Shown here: positions 28,068-36,189 of the stretch, one piece after another
Numbering within the stretch: position 1 is the stretch's first letter
Layout of the letters: the number at the start of each line of letters is the position of its first letter
Origin: Roseiarcus sp963829505
Lineage (GTDB): Bacteria; Pseudomonadota; Alphaproteobacteria; Rhizobiales; Beijerinckiaceae
NCBI GenBank assembly: GCA_963829505.1
Contig: CAWHIL010000002.1
Span: forward strand, 186,001 to 250,000
Direction of reading: 5' to 3'
Length of the DNA stretch: 64,000 bases
Notes under the pieces: model-generated
Told to the model about the DNA's origin: nothing
Seen by the model: the letters and a program-made list of their open reading frames with translations, nothing else
Database searches by the model: none
Program-made: the position numbers and the translations under genes

Positions 28068-28670
28068 ATGAACGCCATTCGAAACGTCTGCGTCTATTGC
28101 GGTTCGGGCGACGGCGGCGATCCCCGCTTCGCCGCGGCGGCCGAGGCGCTCGGACGCTCGCTCGCGGCGGAAGGGATAGGCCTCGTCTACGGCGGCGGCG
28201 GCGACGGCCTGATGGGCCGCCTGGCGCGCGCGACGCTCGAAGGCGGCGGCTTCGTCACCGGAATTATCCCCAGTTTTCTGGTGCGCAAGGAGCACGCGTT
28301 GACCGAAGCGCAGGAAATGCTGGTGGTCGAAACCATGCACGAGCGCAAGCAGGCGATGTTCGAGCGCGCCGACGCGTTCGTCGCGCTGCCGGGGGGCGTC
28401 GGCACGCTCGAGGAACTGGTCGAGCAACTGACCTGGGCGCAGCTCGAGCGCCACGCGAAGCCCGTCCTCATCGCCGACGTCGCGGGCTATTGGCGCCCGC
28501 TGCTCGGGCTCTTCGCCCATATGAACGGCGCGGGCTTCATCCGGCGCGGGTTCGAGCTTCGCTATCTCGTGTCGGAGAAGATCGAGGACGTCGTGCCGAT
28601 GCTGCGCGCCGCGATCAAGAGGCCCGGACGCGGGCGCGAGGACGAAGGAGCGGTGATCGGCAAGATGTGA
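28068..28670 (+). CDS. LOG-family (TIGR00730) nucleoside 5'-monophosphate phosphoribohydrolase
   Basis: A 200-residue Rossmann-type hydrolase with GGGGDGLMG and the family signature PGGVGTLEE; the catalytic Arg/Glu pair is expected around METMHERKQAM. Members release a base from cytokinin riboside monophosphates or from AMP. I prefer the ATG at 28068, just before the conserved NVCVYCGSG strand; an ATG at 28047 adds seven residues and has no ribosome site. Confidence 0.88.
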   Translation: MNAIRNVCVYCGSGDGGDPRFAAAAEALGRSLAAEGIGLVYGGGGDGLMGRLARATLEGGGFVTGIIPSFLVRKEHALTEAQEMLVVETMHERKQAMFERADAFVALPGGVGTLEELVEQLTWAQLERHAKPVLIADVAGYWRPLLGLFAHMNGAGFIRRGFELRYLVSEKIEDVVPMLRAAIKRPGRGREDEGAVIGKM

Positions 28671-28674
28671 AGTG

Positions 28675-28765
28675 AGGGGCGAGGGGGGTTGGCCGCTCAT
28701 CATCGGCCCGCTCGCCAGGCCCCTCATCCTAACCTTCTCCCCGCCATGCGGGGAGAAGGGACACC
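28675..28765. repeat. Family B hairpin repeat
   Basis: GTGAGGGGCGAGGGGG ... CCCCTCATCC, followed by the palindrome CCTTCTCCCCGCCATGCGGG and GAGAAGG. It sits between convergent genes and may serve as a two-way terminator. Confidence 0.75.
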
Positions 28766-28768
28766 GAT

Positions 28769-29362
28769 CTACTTCTTGCCGAACAACTCGGCCACGTATT
28801 CCCAATTCACCAGATGGTCGACGAAGGCCTTCAGGTAGTCCGGCCGGCGGTTGCGGTAGTCGATGTAATAGGAGTGCTCCCACACATCGATGCCGAGAAG
28901 CGGCTTGCCGCCATGGACCAGCGGGCTCTCGCCGTTCTGCGTTTTCGTCGCCTGGATCTTGCCGTCCTTCAAGGTGAGCCACGCCCAGCCGGAGCCGAAC
29001 TGGGTCACGCCCGCCTGGACGAGATCTTCTTTCGCCTTGTCGATCGAGCCGAACAAATCCTTCAAGGCCTTCTCGAGTTCGCCCGGGATCGCGCCGCCGC
29101 CGTTCGGCTTCATCCACTTCCAGAAATTGAGGTGGTTGAAATGCTGGCCGGCGTTGTTGAACACCGCGGCGTTCTTGCCGAACGAGCCCTTGACGATCTC
29201 CTCGAGCGGCTTTCCTTCCCACTCGGTGCCCTTGAGGGCGTTGTTGCCGTTGTTGACATAGGCGAGATGATGCTTGTCATGGTGATATTCCAGCGTTTCG
29301 CGCGACATATAGGGGCCCAGCGCATCATAGGCGTAGGGCAGGTCGGGGAGTGAGAAGCTCAT
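28769..29362 (-). CDS. sodB: Superoxide dismutase, Fe/Mn type
   Basis: A 197-residue cytoplasmic SOD. Metal ligands are in ETLEYHHDKHH (first His), NNAGQHFNH (second) and DVWEHSYYIDY (Asp and third His). The QHFNHLNFW and DVWEHSYY context resembles iron-preferring bacterial enzymes more than Mn-SOD, but metal use is inferred. AAGGAG eight bases before the ATG at 29362. The 217-bp gap up to uspA holds both divergent promoters; nothing else was seen there. Confidence 0.94.
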   Translation of the reverse strand: MSFSLPDLPYAYDALGPYMSRETLEYHHDKHHLAYVNNGNNALKGTEWEGKPLEEIVKGSFGKNAAVFNNAGQHFNHLNFWKWMKPNGGGAIPGELEKALKDLFGSIDKAKEDLVQAGVTQFGSGWAWLTLKDGKIQATKTQNGESPLVHGGKPLLGIDVWEHSYYIDYRNRRPDYLKAFVDHLVNWEYVAELFGKK

Positions 29363-29579
29363 GCGACGGCTCCTTGGGTGGGGCGCATACGGGTGAATAA
29401 GCGAAGTCGGAAGTCGAAGGACAAAGGTCCTCGGGACGGAAAACTTATCCACGGCCCGCCGGCGCCGCAACTCCCGGGCTTTGGAGTCCGCCGCCGGGAG
29501 GCGCTTTCGCGACCATCGGTCCCTTGGCGCCGGCGGCGGCGTTCGCCTAACCTGAGATGAAACGCAGCACGAGGGCATT

Positions 29580-30017
29580 ATGTTCAAGCATATTCTGATC
29601 CCGACCGACGGCTCCGACCTGTCGCGGAAGGCGGTGCTCTATGGCGTTCAACTCGCCAAAGAGAGCGGCGCGCGGGTGACGGCGCTGACATTGACCGAAC
29701 CCTACCGGGTCGCCTCGATGGACGCCGTGCTCGTTTCCGTCGGCGAGGACGAATACGAGGAGGAATCGCGCCGCGCCTCCAACCAGGCGCTGGAGCAGGT
29801 GAAAATTGCGGCCGACGCGGCCGGCGTTCCATGCGACACGATCAGCGAGGTGCACGATCAGCCGTACCGCGCCATCATCGACGCCGCCCACGCCAAGGAT
29901 TGCGACCTGATCGTCATGGCCTCGCACGGAAGGCGCGGCATGTCGGCGCTGCTGCTCGGCAGCGAAACGGTCAAGGTGCTGACGCACTCGACGACGCCGG
30001 TGCTCGTCTACCGGTGA
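29580..30017 (+). CDS. Universal stress protein, UspA family
   Basis: A 145-residue single-domain Usp. N-terminal strand FKHILIPTDGSDLS. The C-terminal nucleotide-binding pattern is ASHGRRGMSALLLGSETVKV, then PVLVYR, matching the ATP-binding GxxGxxxxxxxxxG(S) type. Role: stress survival, usually as a homodimer. Divergent from sodB. Confidence 0.92.
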   Translation: MFKHILIPTDGSDLSRKAVLYGVQLAKESGARVTALTLTEPYRVASMDAVLVSVGEDEYEEESRRASNQALEQVKIAADAAGVPCDTISEVHDQPYRAIIDAAHAKDCDLIVMASHGRRGMSALLLGSETVKVLTHSTTPVLVYR

Positions 30018-30020
30018 TTC

Positions 30021-30060
30021 TCCCCCCTCGCCCCGCGTCGGCGGGGAGAGGGGGACGAGC
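30021..30060. repeat. Family B hairpin repeat, single
   Basis: CCCCTCGCCCCGCG...CGGCGGGGAGAGGGGG palindrome in the gap between convergent uspA and nfeD; plausible bidirectional terminator. Confidence 0.65.
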
Positions 30061-30063
30061 CCT

Positions 30064-30531
30064 TCAGCCCGGCGGTTTCTCGTCCACCCGTTCGACCCTG
30101 AGCAGTGATCCGTCCTCGATCGCCGTCACGCGGACCTTGGCGCCGGCCGGACAATCGTCGCCCGCGACCCGCCACGAACTGTCGCCGACCCGCATCCGTC
30201 CGAAGCCGCGCACGATCGGCTCGTCGAGGAAATAATCCTCGCCGATCATCGCATGGGCGCGGCTCAGCGGCAGCGGGCCGGGCCCGGCGCCGAGCGATCC
30301 GTAAACCCGCCGGCCGATCAGAACGAGCGCCGCGACCAGCACGCCGAACAGGAGGAGCTGGGTTTCGAGACTCATCGGCAGGACATAGTCGAGCGCGCCG
30401 ACGATCGCCGCCGCCGCGCCGAACCAGATGAAGAAGGCGCCCGGCACGAGCGTCTCGACCGCGCACAATACGAGGCCGGCGATGAGCCAGGCGAGCGCCG
30501 CGAAGCGGGAGGTTTCGGCGAGAAGGTCCAT
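30064..30531 (-). CDS. NfeD family membrane protein
   Basis: A 155-residue protein with three or four N-terminal hydrophobic segments (LIAGLVLCAVETLVPGAFFIWFG, then LLLFGVLVAALVLI) and a C-terminal OB-fold-like domain (GFGRMRVGDSSWRV...AGAKVRVTAIEDGSLLRVE). NfeD proteins pair with SPFH/stomatin proteins; here the partner gene ends 12 bp upstream. Confidence 0.9.
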   Translation of the reverse strand: MDLLAETSRFAALAWLIAGLVLCAVETLVPGAFFIWFGAAAAIVGALDYVLPMSLETQLLLFGVLVAALVLIGRRVYGSLGAGPGPLPLSRAHAMIGEDYFLDEPIVRGFGRMRVGDSSWRVAGDDCPAGAKVRVTAIEDGSLLRVERVDEKPPG

Positions 30532-30543
30532 CGGGCTTGCCGC

Positions 30544-31572
30544 TCACGCGCCTCCGGGCGGCGGCGTGGCTGGCGCAGCCGGCGGCGCGCTCCCTGTGTC
30601 GGGCACGGCGGCCCTGCCGCGCGTCGCCCGCGCGAGCGACTGGGCGACGGCCTCGCCGCCGAGCGCGCCTGCGGTGATCTGGCTCAGGCCCCCGATCGTG
30701 CCGGCGAGCGAGGCGAGTTCCATCGGCACGATGATGACCTTCTGGTTCGGCGCCTGCGCCAGCGCCTGGAAGGCGGCGATGTATTTTTCGGCGATCAGGA
30801 AATTGACGGCGACGACGTCGCCCGTCGAGGTCGCTTCGCTGACGACCCGCGTCGCGTTGGCTTCCGCCTGCGCGGTGCGTTCGACCGCTTCCGCCGCGCG
30901 GAACGCCGCGTCCCGGCGGCCCTCCGCTTCGAGCACGAGCGCGGCCTTGCGACCCTCCGCGCGGGTGATGTCGGCCTGCCGCATGCCCTCGGCCTCGAGA
31001 ATCACGGCGCGCTTCTCGCGCTCGGCCTTCATCTGCCGCGCCATCGAATCGATCAGGTCCTTCGGCGGCTCGATGTCCTTGATCTCGACCCGGGTCACCT
31101 TGACGCCCCACGGCTCGGAGGCCGCGTCGATCACGGTCAGGAGGCGGGCGTTGATGTCGTCGCGGTGCGACAGAAGCTGGTCGAGATCCATCGAACCCAT
31201 GACGGTGCGCACGTTGGTCATGACCAGATTGCGCAAGGCGGTCTGCAGATCGGCGACTTCGTAGGCCGCCCGCCTTGCATCGAGCACCTGGAAAAAGGCG
31301 ACGCCGTCGACCGCGACGGTGGCGTTGTCCTCGGTGATGATCTCCTGGCGGGGCACGTCCATCACCTGCTCCATGACGATGAGCTTGCGTCCGACAGAAT
31401 CGATGTAGGGCACGATGAGGCCGAGGCCGGGCGTCAGCGTCTTGTAATAGCGGCCGAAACGCTCGACGGTGTAATTGTAGCCCTGCGGCACCTGGCGCAC
31501 GCCCATGAGCGCGGTGACCACGACGAACGCGACAATGACGATCGCGAACACCGAGGCGCTTTCGAGAATCAT
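30544..31572 (-). CDS. SPFH/stomatin-like protein (paraslipin)
   Basis: A 342-residue band-7 protein. One N-terminal membrane anchor (residues 6-25), then the SPFH domain (GYNYTVERFGRYYKTLTPGL; MDVPRQEIITEDNATVAVDG), an Ala/Glu/Arg-rich coiled coil (KAEREKRAVILEAEG...), and a Gly/Pro-rich end. Paraslipins form inner-membrane oligomers with NfeD, tied to membrane microdomains and protease control. The ATG at 31572 has AGGGGG six bases upstream. Confidence 0.92.
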   Translation of the reverse strand: MILESASVFAIVIVAFVVVTALMGVRQVPQGYNYTVERFGRYYKTLTPGLGLIVPYIDSVGRKLIVMEQVMDVPRQEIITEDNATVAVDGVAFFQVLDARRAAYEVADLQTALRNLVMTNVRTVMGSMDLDQLLSHRDDINARLLTVIDAASEPWGVKVTRVEIKDIEPPKDLIDSMARQMKAEREKRAVILEAEGMRQADITRAEGRKAALVLEAEGRRDAAFRAAEAVERTAQAEANATRVVSEATSTGDVVAVNFLIAEKYIAAFQALAQAPNQKVIIVPMELASLAGTIGGLSQITAGALGGEAVAQSLARATRGRAAVPDTGSAPPAAPATPPPGGA

Positions 31573-31656
31573 TGCGGGCCCCCTGCTTCGGCGGGACTTT
31601 AGACGGTCTCTCGCCCCGTCGCCATCCGACGCACGGACGCACGTTGGCGGTCCCTT

Positions 31657-31768
31657 CCCCCTCGCCTCGCGTAGCGGGGAGAGGGCTGGGGTGAGGGGCG
31701 AGGGGATTGGCCGCTCGACCGGCCCCTCATCCTGACCTTCTCCCCGCAAGGGGCGGGGAGAAGGGATG
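31657..31768. repeat. Family B hairpin repeats
   Basis: Two palindromes (CCCTCGCCTCGCGTAGCGGG...GAGAGGG and CCTTCTCCCCGCAAGGGGCG...GAGAAGG) between ygfZ and the SPFH gene. Confidence 0.75.
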
Positions 31769-31771
31769 CGC

Positions 31772-32599
31772 CTACTCCGCCAGCGCGACCCCGACGCCGC
31801 CAGCCGTCAGGCCGCGACCCGCGGCGGCGGCCTCCTCCGCCCGGTCGAGTCTCAGCATCGCCAGCGCCTCGCGACCCGAGGCTGAGCCGAGCGTCCCGAC
31901 CGGCAGTTCGCCGCCGAGCACCGGCGTCCCCGGCGGCGGCGCGCCGCCTGCGAGGGTTACGCGCACGACGCGCTTCCGGCCCGTGCCGCGGTGCTTCATG
32001 CGCGACACCACCTCCTGCCCGACGTAGCAGCCCTTGGCGAAATCGACGCCGTTCAGGCGATCGAAATTGGCGTCGTGGGGAAAGGCGTCGCCATAGGCGA
32101 AATCGACGCCGGCCTTCGGGACGACGCTCGCGATGCGCAGCGCCTCGTAGGCGCCGGCGTGCTCCACGCCGAACGCGGCGGCGGCGGCGCGGGGCATGAT
32201 CGCGCGCCAGCCGAGGCGCGCGTCGCGCGGATCGGCGTAGAGCGCCGCCCCCTCCGGCGCCTCCGGCGCTTCGCCCCAGAACGCGACGACGGCGCGCTCG
32301 GCGCTCTCGTCGGCGATCGCGACCCTGGCGCGCAATTTGTAGAAGCCGAGCCGTTTCGCGAGGTCGGCGGCCTGCGCTGAGGCGCAATCGACGAGAAACC
32401 CCTGCCCCTCGGCCATGGCCACGACGATCATGTCGAACAGGATCTTGCCCTGCGGCGTCAGCAGCGCGGCGTAGCGGGCATGGCCTCCGGCGAGCGTCTC
32501 GACGTCGTTGGTCAGAAGCCCCTGCAGGAAACTCGCGGCGTCCTCGCCGCCGACGCGGACGATTCCGCGATCCTCGAGCATTGCGGCCTTTGTGGACAT
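31772..32599 (-). CDS. ygfZ: YgfZ/GcvT-like folate-binding protein
   Basis: A 275-residue protein of the GcvT-related YgfZ family, diagnosed by the motif KGCYVGQEV at about residues 195-203, with FLQGLLTNDV and LTPQGKILFD near the N-terminus. By family knowledge it uses tetrahydrofolate to support maturation of certain Fe-S enzymes, including MiaB. Divergent from the dihydroorotase gene with a 94-bp gap. Confidence 0.9.
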   Translation of the reverse strand: MSTKAAMLEDRGIVRVGGEDAASFLQGLLTNDVETLAGGHARYAALLTPQGKILFDMIVVAMAEGQGFLVDCASAQAADLAKRLGFYKLRARVAIADESAERAVVAFWGEAPEAPEGAALYADPRDARLGWRAIMPRAAAAAFGVEHAGAYEALRIASVVPKAGVDFAYGDAFPHDANFDRLNGVDFAKGCYVGQEVVSRMKHRGTGRKRVVRVTLAGGAPPPGTPVLGGELPVGTLGSASGREALAMLRLDRAEEAAAAGRGLTAGGVGVALAE

Positions 32600-32693
32600 G
32601 GGCGTCTCCGGTCGGGCTTGCGTCGGGCTCCCGTGTTAATTAGGCGGCGTCGGGCGTCTCGCCAAGCGGGCGCTCCATGAAGGAACGGTTCCC

Positions 32694-34013
32694 ATGGCGC
32701 AGACATTCGACCTCGTCCTCGCAAACGGGATCGTGGTCAATCAGGACGGAACGGGCGCGCGCGACGTCGGCGTTCGCGATGGCCGCATCGCCGCGATCGG
32801 CGACCTTTCTTCCGCTTCCTCGGGCGAACGCATCGATTGCGCGGGCTTGCACATCCTTCCCGGCGTGATCGACAGCCAGGTGCATTTCCGTGAGCCGGGG
32901 CCGGTCCACAAGGAGGACCTCGAGACGGGCTCGCGCGCGGCCGTGCTCGGCGGCGTCACCGCCGTCTTCGAGATGCCGAACACCAACCCCTTGACGACGA
33001 ACGAGGCGGCGCTTGCCGACAAGGTCGCGCGCGCACGCCATCGGATGCATTGCGACTTCGCCTTCTGGGTCGGCGGCACGCACGACAATGTCGCCGATCT
33101 CGCCGATCTCGAGCGGCTGCCGGCCGCGGCCGGGATCAAGGTGTTCATGGGCTCGTCGACCGGCTCTCTGCTTGTGCCCGACGACGAAGGCGTGCTCGCG
33201 ATCCTCAAAGCCATCCGCCGCCGCGCCGCCTTCCACAGCGAGGACGAGGCGCGGCTCGGCGAGAGGAAACCGCTCCGCGTGCCCGGCGATCCGTCGTCAC
33301 ATCCGGTCTGGCGCGACGAGACCACGGCGCGGCGTTCGACCGAGCGCCTGATCCGGCTCGCCCGCGAGGCGCGGGCGCAGGTGCATGTGCTGCACATCTC
33401 GACCCGCGAGGAGATGGACCTGCTGGCCGACGCGAAGGACGTCGCGACTTGCGAGGCGACGCCCAATCACCTGACGCTCTCGACGACCGAGGACGGCGGC
33501 CGGCTCGGGACGCGGTTGCAGATGAACCCGCCGGTGCGTGGGTCCGAGCACCGCGAGGGCATCTGGCGCGGCCTTGCGCAGGGGATCGTCGACGTGCTCG
33601 GCTCCGACCACGCGCCCCATACGCTCGAAGAGAAGGCGAAGCCCTATCCGGAGAGCCCGTCGGGAATGCCGGGCGTGCAGACGCTCGTGCCCGTGATGCT
33701 CGACCATGTGGCCGCCGGGCGCCTGACGCTTGCGCGCTTCGTCGACCTGACCAGCGCCGGCCCGGCCCGCATCTTCCGCATCCTCGGCAAGGGCCGGATC
33801 GCGGCCGGCTACGACGCCGATTTCACCATCGTCGATCTGAAGCGGAGCGAGACGATCCGCGATTCCTGGATCGCCTCGCGCTCGCGCTGGACGCCCTACG
33901 ACGGCAAGCGCGTGACCGGCTGGCCGGTGGGCGCGATCGTGCGCGGCCGGCGGGTGATGTGGGAAGGCGAACTGGTCACGCCCGCGACGGGAGAGGCGGT
34001 GCGGTTCTGGTGA
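32694..34013 (+). CDS. pyrC: Dihydroorotase, class I
   Basis: A 439-residue amidohydrolase. The zinc-binding motif DSQVHFREPG, the carboxylated-lysine region around GIKVFMGSSTG, VHVLHIST, and LGSDHAPHT (catalytic Asp) fit dihydroorotase and the related hydantoinase/allantoinase group. Ring closure of carbamoyl-aspartate in pyrimidine synthesis is the likeliest role. No pyrB is adjacent, so a cyclic amidase acting on another substrate is not excluded. Confidence 0.85.
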   Translation: MAQTFDLVLANGIVVNQDGTGARDVGVRDGRIAAIGDLSSASSGERIDCAGLHILPGVIDSQVHFREPGPVHKEDLETGSRAAVLGGVTAVFEMPNTNPLTTNEAALADKVARARHRMHCDFAFWVGGTHDNVADLADLERLPAAAGIKVFMGSSTGSLLVPDDEGVLAILKAIRRRAAFHSEDEARLGERKPLRVPGDPSSHPVWRDETTARRSTERLIRLAREARAQVHVLHISTREEMDLLADAKDVATCEATPNHLTLSTTEDGGRLGTRLQMNPPVRGSEHREGIWRGLAQGIVDVLGSDHAPHTLEEKAKPYPESPSGMPGVQTLVPVMLDHVAAGRLTLARFVDLTSAGPARIFRILGKGRIAAGYDADFTIVDLKRSETIRDSWIASRSRWTPYDGKRVTGWPVGAIVRGRRVMWEGELVTPATGEAVRFW

Positions 34014-34204
34014 AGGATCCTCGCGGCGCCGGGCGGATCGACCGCCCGTGATGGAGTGTCCCCTGGCCATGTCCTCTGCGCGCCAACGCAGGCAAGAACT
34101 CGTTCTTCTTGACCTCGTATGTAAAGATATGTGAGTGTAAGCGCCGACGTTGCGTAGGACGCCAAGGTGTTCCGGCGTTCCTCTACGGCAACCAGGGGGT
34201 TGTC

Positions 34205-34728
34205 ATGAGATCTAAGATTCGCCTGACGCTTGGAGCTCTTGCCGCTTTCCCCGCGATCCTTGCGCTCTGTTCCACGCCGGCCCATGCCGGATACGTCTAC
34301 ATCGGGTCTTGGACAGTGGATGAAGGGCCGAGCTGGACCACCGATCCGCCTGCCTATTCGGGGGTCGAGGCGGCGGCGCTCCTGTTCGGCGGAAGCCCTG
34401 GCAATTACGTGACGTCGACGGTCGACAGCAATCCGGGGGACATCAACTTCCTGAGCTGGGTCAGCACCTGGGGGGAGGGAACTCCTGCGGAGGTTTCCCG
34501 TGCGGAACGCAAGTGGCCGACACCTTCGTGCAGTCGACCGGGGGTTTCTATCTGAACGCTGGCGACACCTCGGCCTATGTAAATGATTGGGCAGGAGGTT
34601 CCGAGTTCACGAACTACGCCTTCAGCTCGGTTCCAGAACTGTCTACCTGGGCGATGTTGGGTCTCGGCTTCGCCGGCCTCGCCTTCGCCGGCCAAAAAGG
34701 CCGCCGACCGGCGGCCACGGTCGCGTAA
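34205..34728 (+). CDS. PEP-CTERM protein, frameshifted
   Basis: The ATG at 34205 begins a signal peptide (LTLGALAAFPAILALCSTPAHA). The frame continues to SWVSTWG and then runs into a false end at 34555. The next frame supplies VADTFVQSTGGFYLNAGD and the C-terminal sorting signal VPELSTWAMLGLGFAGLAFAG, then KGRR, ending at 34728. One missing G in the six-G run at 34470-34475 explains the break. The PEP box is the degenerate VPELSTW. A homopolymer site like this could be an artefact or a phase-variable switch. Confidence 0.7.
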
Positions 34729-34772
34729 GCTTCAGACTGTCGCCGGGACGAACGCGATCGCGCTGCTCGTCC

Positions 34773-34900
34773 CTACCCCACCACCTGCATCGTCAGCCAC
34801 GTCGCCGCCAGCGCCGGCTTGTGCGCGCTCTCGATCTCGATCGTGAGGTCGTAGACGAGCCGCCACTCGGGCGCTCGACGACCGCGGCGAGGACGCGTTG
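34773..34900 (-). pseudogene. Detached duplicate of the maoC 3' end
   Basis: The minus strand encodes WRLVYDLTIEIE and then PALAATWLTMQVVG plus a TAG stop. This matches the last 30 residues of the intact MaoC gene at 36190 with five differences. DNA identity is 91 of 97 bases from 34772, and matching continues more weakly to about 34896. No start or N-terminal part exists here. Together the two copies bracket the toxin-antitoxin islet. Confidence 0.75.
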
Positions 34901-34906
34901 GAGTCC

Positions 34907-35296
34907 TTATCGGCCGATCGCGAGTTTCGCGATGTAACCCGATCTCGTTTCGCCGGCCGCCCGCGCGTCCTCGTCCAGCCGCCGAAGAACCCGTCTTGGC
35001 AGCGTGATGTTGACCCGCTCGGCGGCGTCGTCCAGAGCCGAGGGGTCGATCGTCACCACCGAGAGAACCCATCCCGCGTAATCGGGCCTGGCGCGAAGCG
35101 CCTCCAGCGACGAGGGCGGCGGGATCGCGTCCCCGGCTTCGAGCGCCGCATCGATCCACGCGAGCCCCGCCTCCTCGGCGCGCGCGATCGCCTGCTCGAG
35201 CGTCTCGCCCGCCGAGAAACAGCCCGGCAAATCGGGAATGACCACGCCGTAGTCGGTTTCGTCGGTCTTGGGTTCGATGGCGATTGGATAGCGCAT
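34907..35296 (-). CDS. hicB: HicB family antitoxin
   Basis: A 129-residue HicB. The N-terminal partial RNase-H-like domain reads DYGVVIPDLPGCFSAGETLEQA. The C-terminal region NITLPRRVLRRLDEDARAAG is a ribbon-helix-helix type DNA-binding domain. It normally binds the HicA toxin and represses the operon. Its partner upstream survives only as a fragment ending two bases before this start. It may be an orphan antitoxin. Confidence 0.85.
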   Translation of the reverse strand: MRYPIAIEPKTDETDYGVVIPDLPGCFSAGETLEQAIARAEEAGLAWIDAALEAGDAIPPPSSLEALRARPDYAGWVLSVVTIDPSALDDAAERVNITLPRRVLRRLDEDARAAGETRSGYIAKLAIGR

Positions 35297-35298
35297 GG

Positions 35299-35424
35299 TC
35301 AAAGGCCTGCCTGCTTCCGGATCGCCGCCACGAGGCCAACTCCGAGCTGCCGTTTCGGATGTGGCACGACGACAATCCATCGTTCAAGTCCGACCACTTG
35401 AACGAAAGACAATGCCAGACTAAT
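35299..35424 (-). pseudogene. hicA toxin remnant (3' part only)
   Basis: In frame just before hicB the minus strand encodes VVVPHPKRQLGVGLVAAIRKQ, then AGL and a stop; this is the characteristic HicA C-terminus. Upstream the frame is closed by TAG at 35427-35425. The N-terminal part with the catalytic-His motif (GSHRQF type) is missing, replaced by the phd promoter region. The toxin is therefore probably inactive. Confidence 0.55.
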
Positions 35425-35430
35425 CTAGTC
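35418..35430. promoter_or_regulatory. Possible operator of phd-vapC
   Basis: GACTA-ATC-TAGTC is a perfect 5-bp-arm inverted repeat three bases before the antitoxin ATG. Position suggests an autorepression site for the antitoxin or toxin-antitoxin complex. Short arms make chance possible. Confidence 0.3.
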
Positions 35431-35433
35431 AGA

Positions 35434-35754
35434 ATGACCAGAAAATCGCAACTCGGAACCGATGCCAAACGATCCGCTCGGGCCTCCCGCGCGGCGCCGA
35501 AGGGGGGCTGGCCGCTTCAGGACGCCAAGGCGCGCTTCAGCGAACTCGTGAGGCGCGCGCGCAGCGAAGGTCCTCAGCGCGTCACCGTTCACGGCCGCGA
35601 GGGAGTGGTCATCATTTCCGCCGAGGAGTTTCGTCGGCTCAAAGGCGATCGCACCGGCTCGGCGCTGATCGACGCCATGCGGTCTTCGCCCCGCCGGGAC
35701 ATCGACATCGAGGTGGAGAGGGCCGCGATGCCCGTTCGCGCGGTCGATCTGTGA
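35434..35754 (+). CDS. Phd/YefM family antitoxin
   Basis: A 106-residue antitoxin. After a basic, disordered N-terminus the Phd core reads WPLQDAKARFSELVRRA...GPQRVTVHGREGVVIISAEEF, then RRL. The C-terminal tail (RRDIDIEVERAAMPVRAV) would wrap the toxin. Its stop overlaps the GTG start of vapC. I chose the ATG at 35434; earlier in-frame starts run through the hicA remnant. Confidence 0.85.
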   Translation: MTRKSQLGTDAKRSARASRAAPKGGWPLQDAKARFSELVRRARSEGPQRVTVHGREGVVIISAEEFRRLKGDRTGSALIDAMRSSPRRDIDIEVERAAMPVRAVDL

Positions 35755-36173
35755 CGGACTGGCTGCTCGACACGAACGTCCTGTCCGAGCTTCGCCGCCC
35801 GCGCCCTCACCCGAAGGTCATCGCTTTCGTCGCGGCGCAGCCGCTCGACACGCTGTACGTCAGCGCCGTCACCTTCGCGGAAATCCGATTCGGCATCGAA
35901 CGCCATACCGACGCTGTCCGCCGCGCCGAACTCAAGGAGTGGCTTGCGCACAAAGTACGGCTCATGTTCGAGCAGCGCGTCCTGCCGGTGAGCGAGGACG
36001 TGATGTTCACGTGGCGCCTTCTTGTCGAGGAGGGCCGGAAATCCGGCCACACCTACTCCCAGCCGGATCTCATCATCGCGGCGACCGCGATTCGCCACGG
36101 CCTGACGGTCGTATCGCGTGACACAAGCGAATACCGGCGCGCGCGCGTTCAGATCAGGAACCCGTTGGATTGA
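35751..36173 (+). CDS. vapC: VapC-type PIN-domain toxin
   Basis: A 140-residue PIN RNase. Acidic active-site residues are visible in WLLDTNVLSEL (Asp), VTFAEIRFG (Glu) and QPDLIIAATA (Asp), followed by LTVVSRDTSEY. GTG start overlapping the antitoxin stop (GTGA). VapC toxins cleave tRNA or rRNA and are blocked by the cognate antitoxin; target unknown here. Confidence 0.88.
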   Translation: MTDWLLDTNVLSELRRPRPHPKVIAFVAAQPLDTLYVSAVTFAEIRFGIERHTDAVRRAELKEWLAHKVRLMFEQRVLPVSEDVMFTWRLLVEEGRKSGHTYSQPDLIIAATAIRHGLTVVSRDTSEYRRARVQIRNPLD

Positions 36174-36189
36174 CGCCGAGCGGTCTCGC

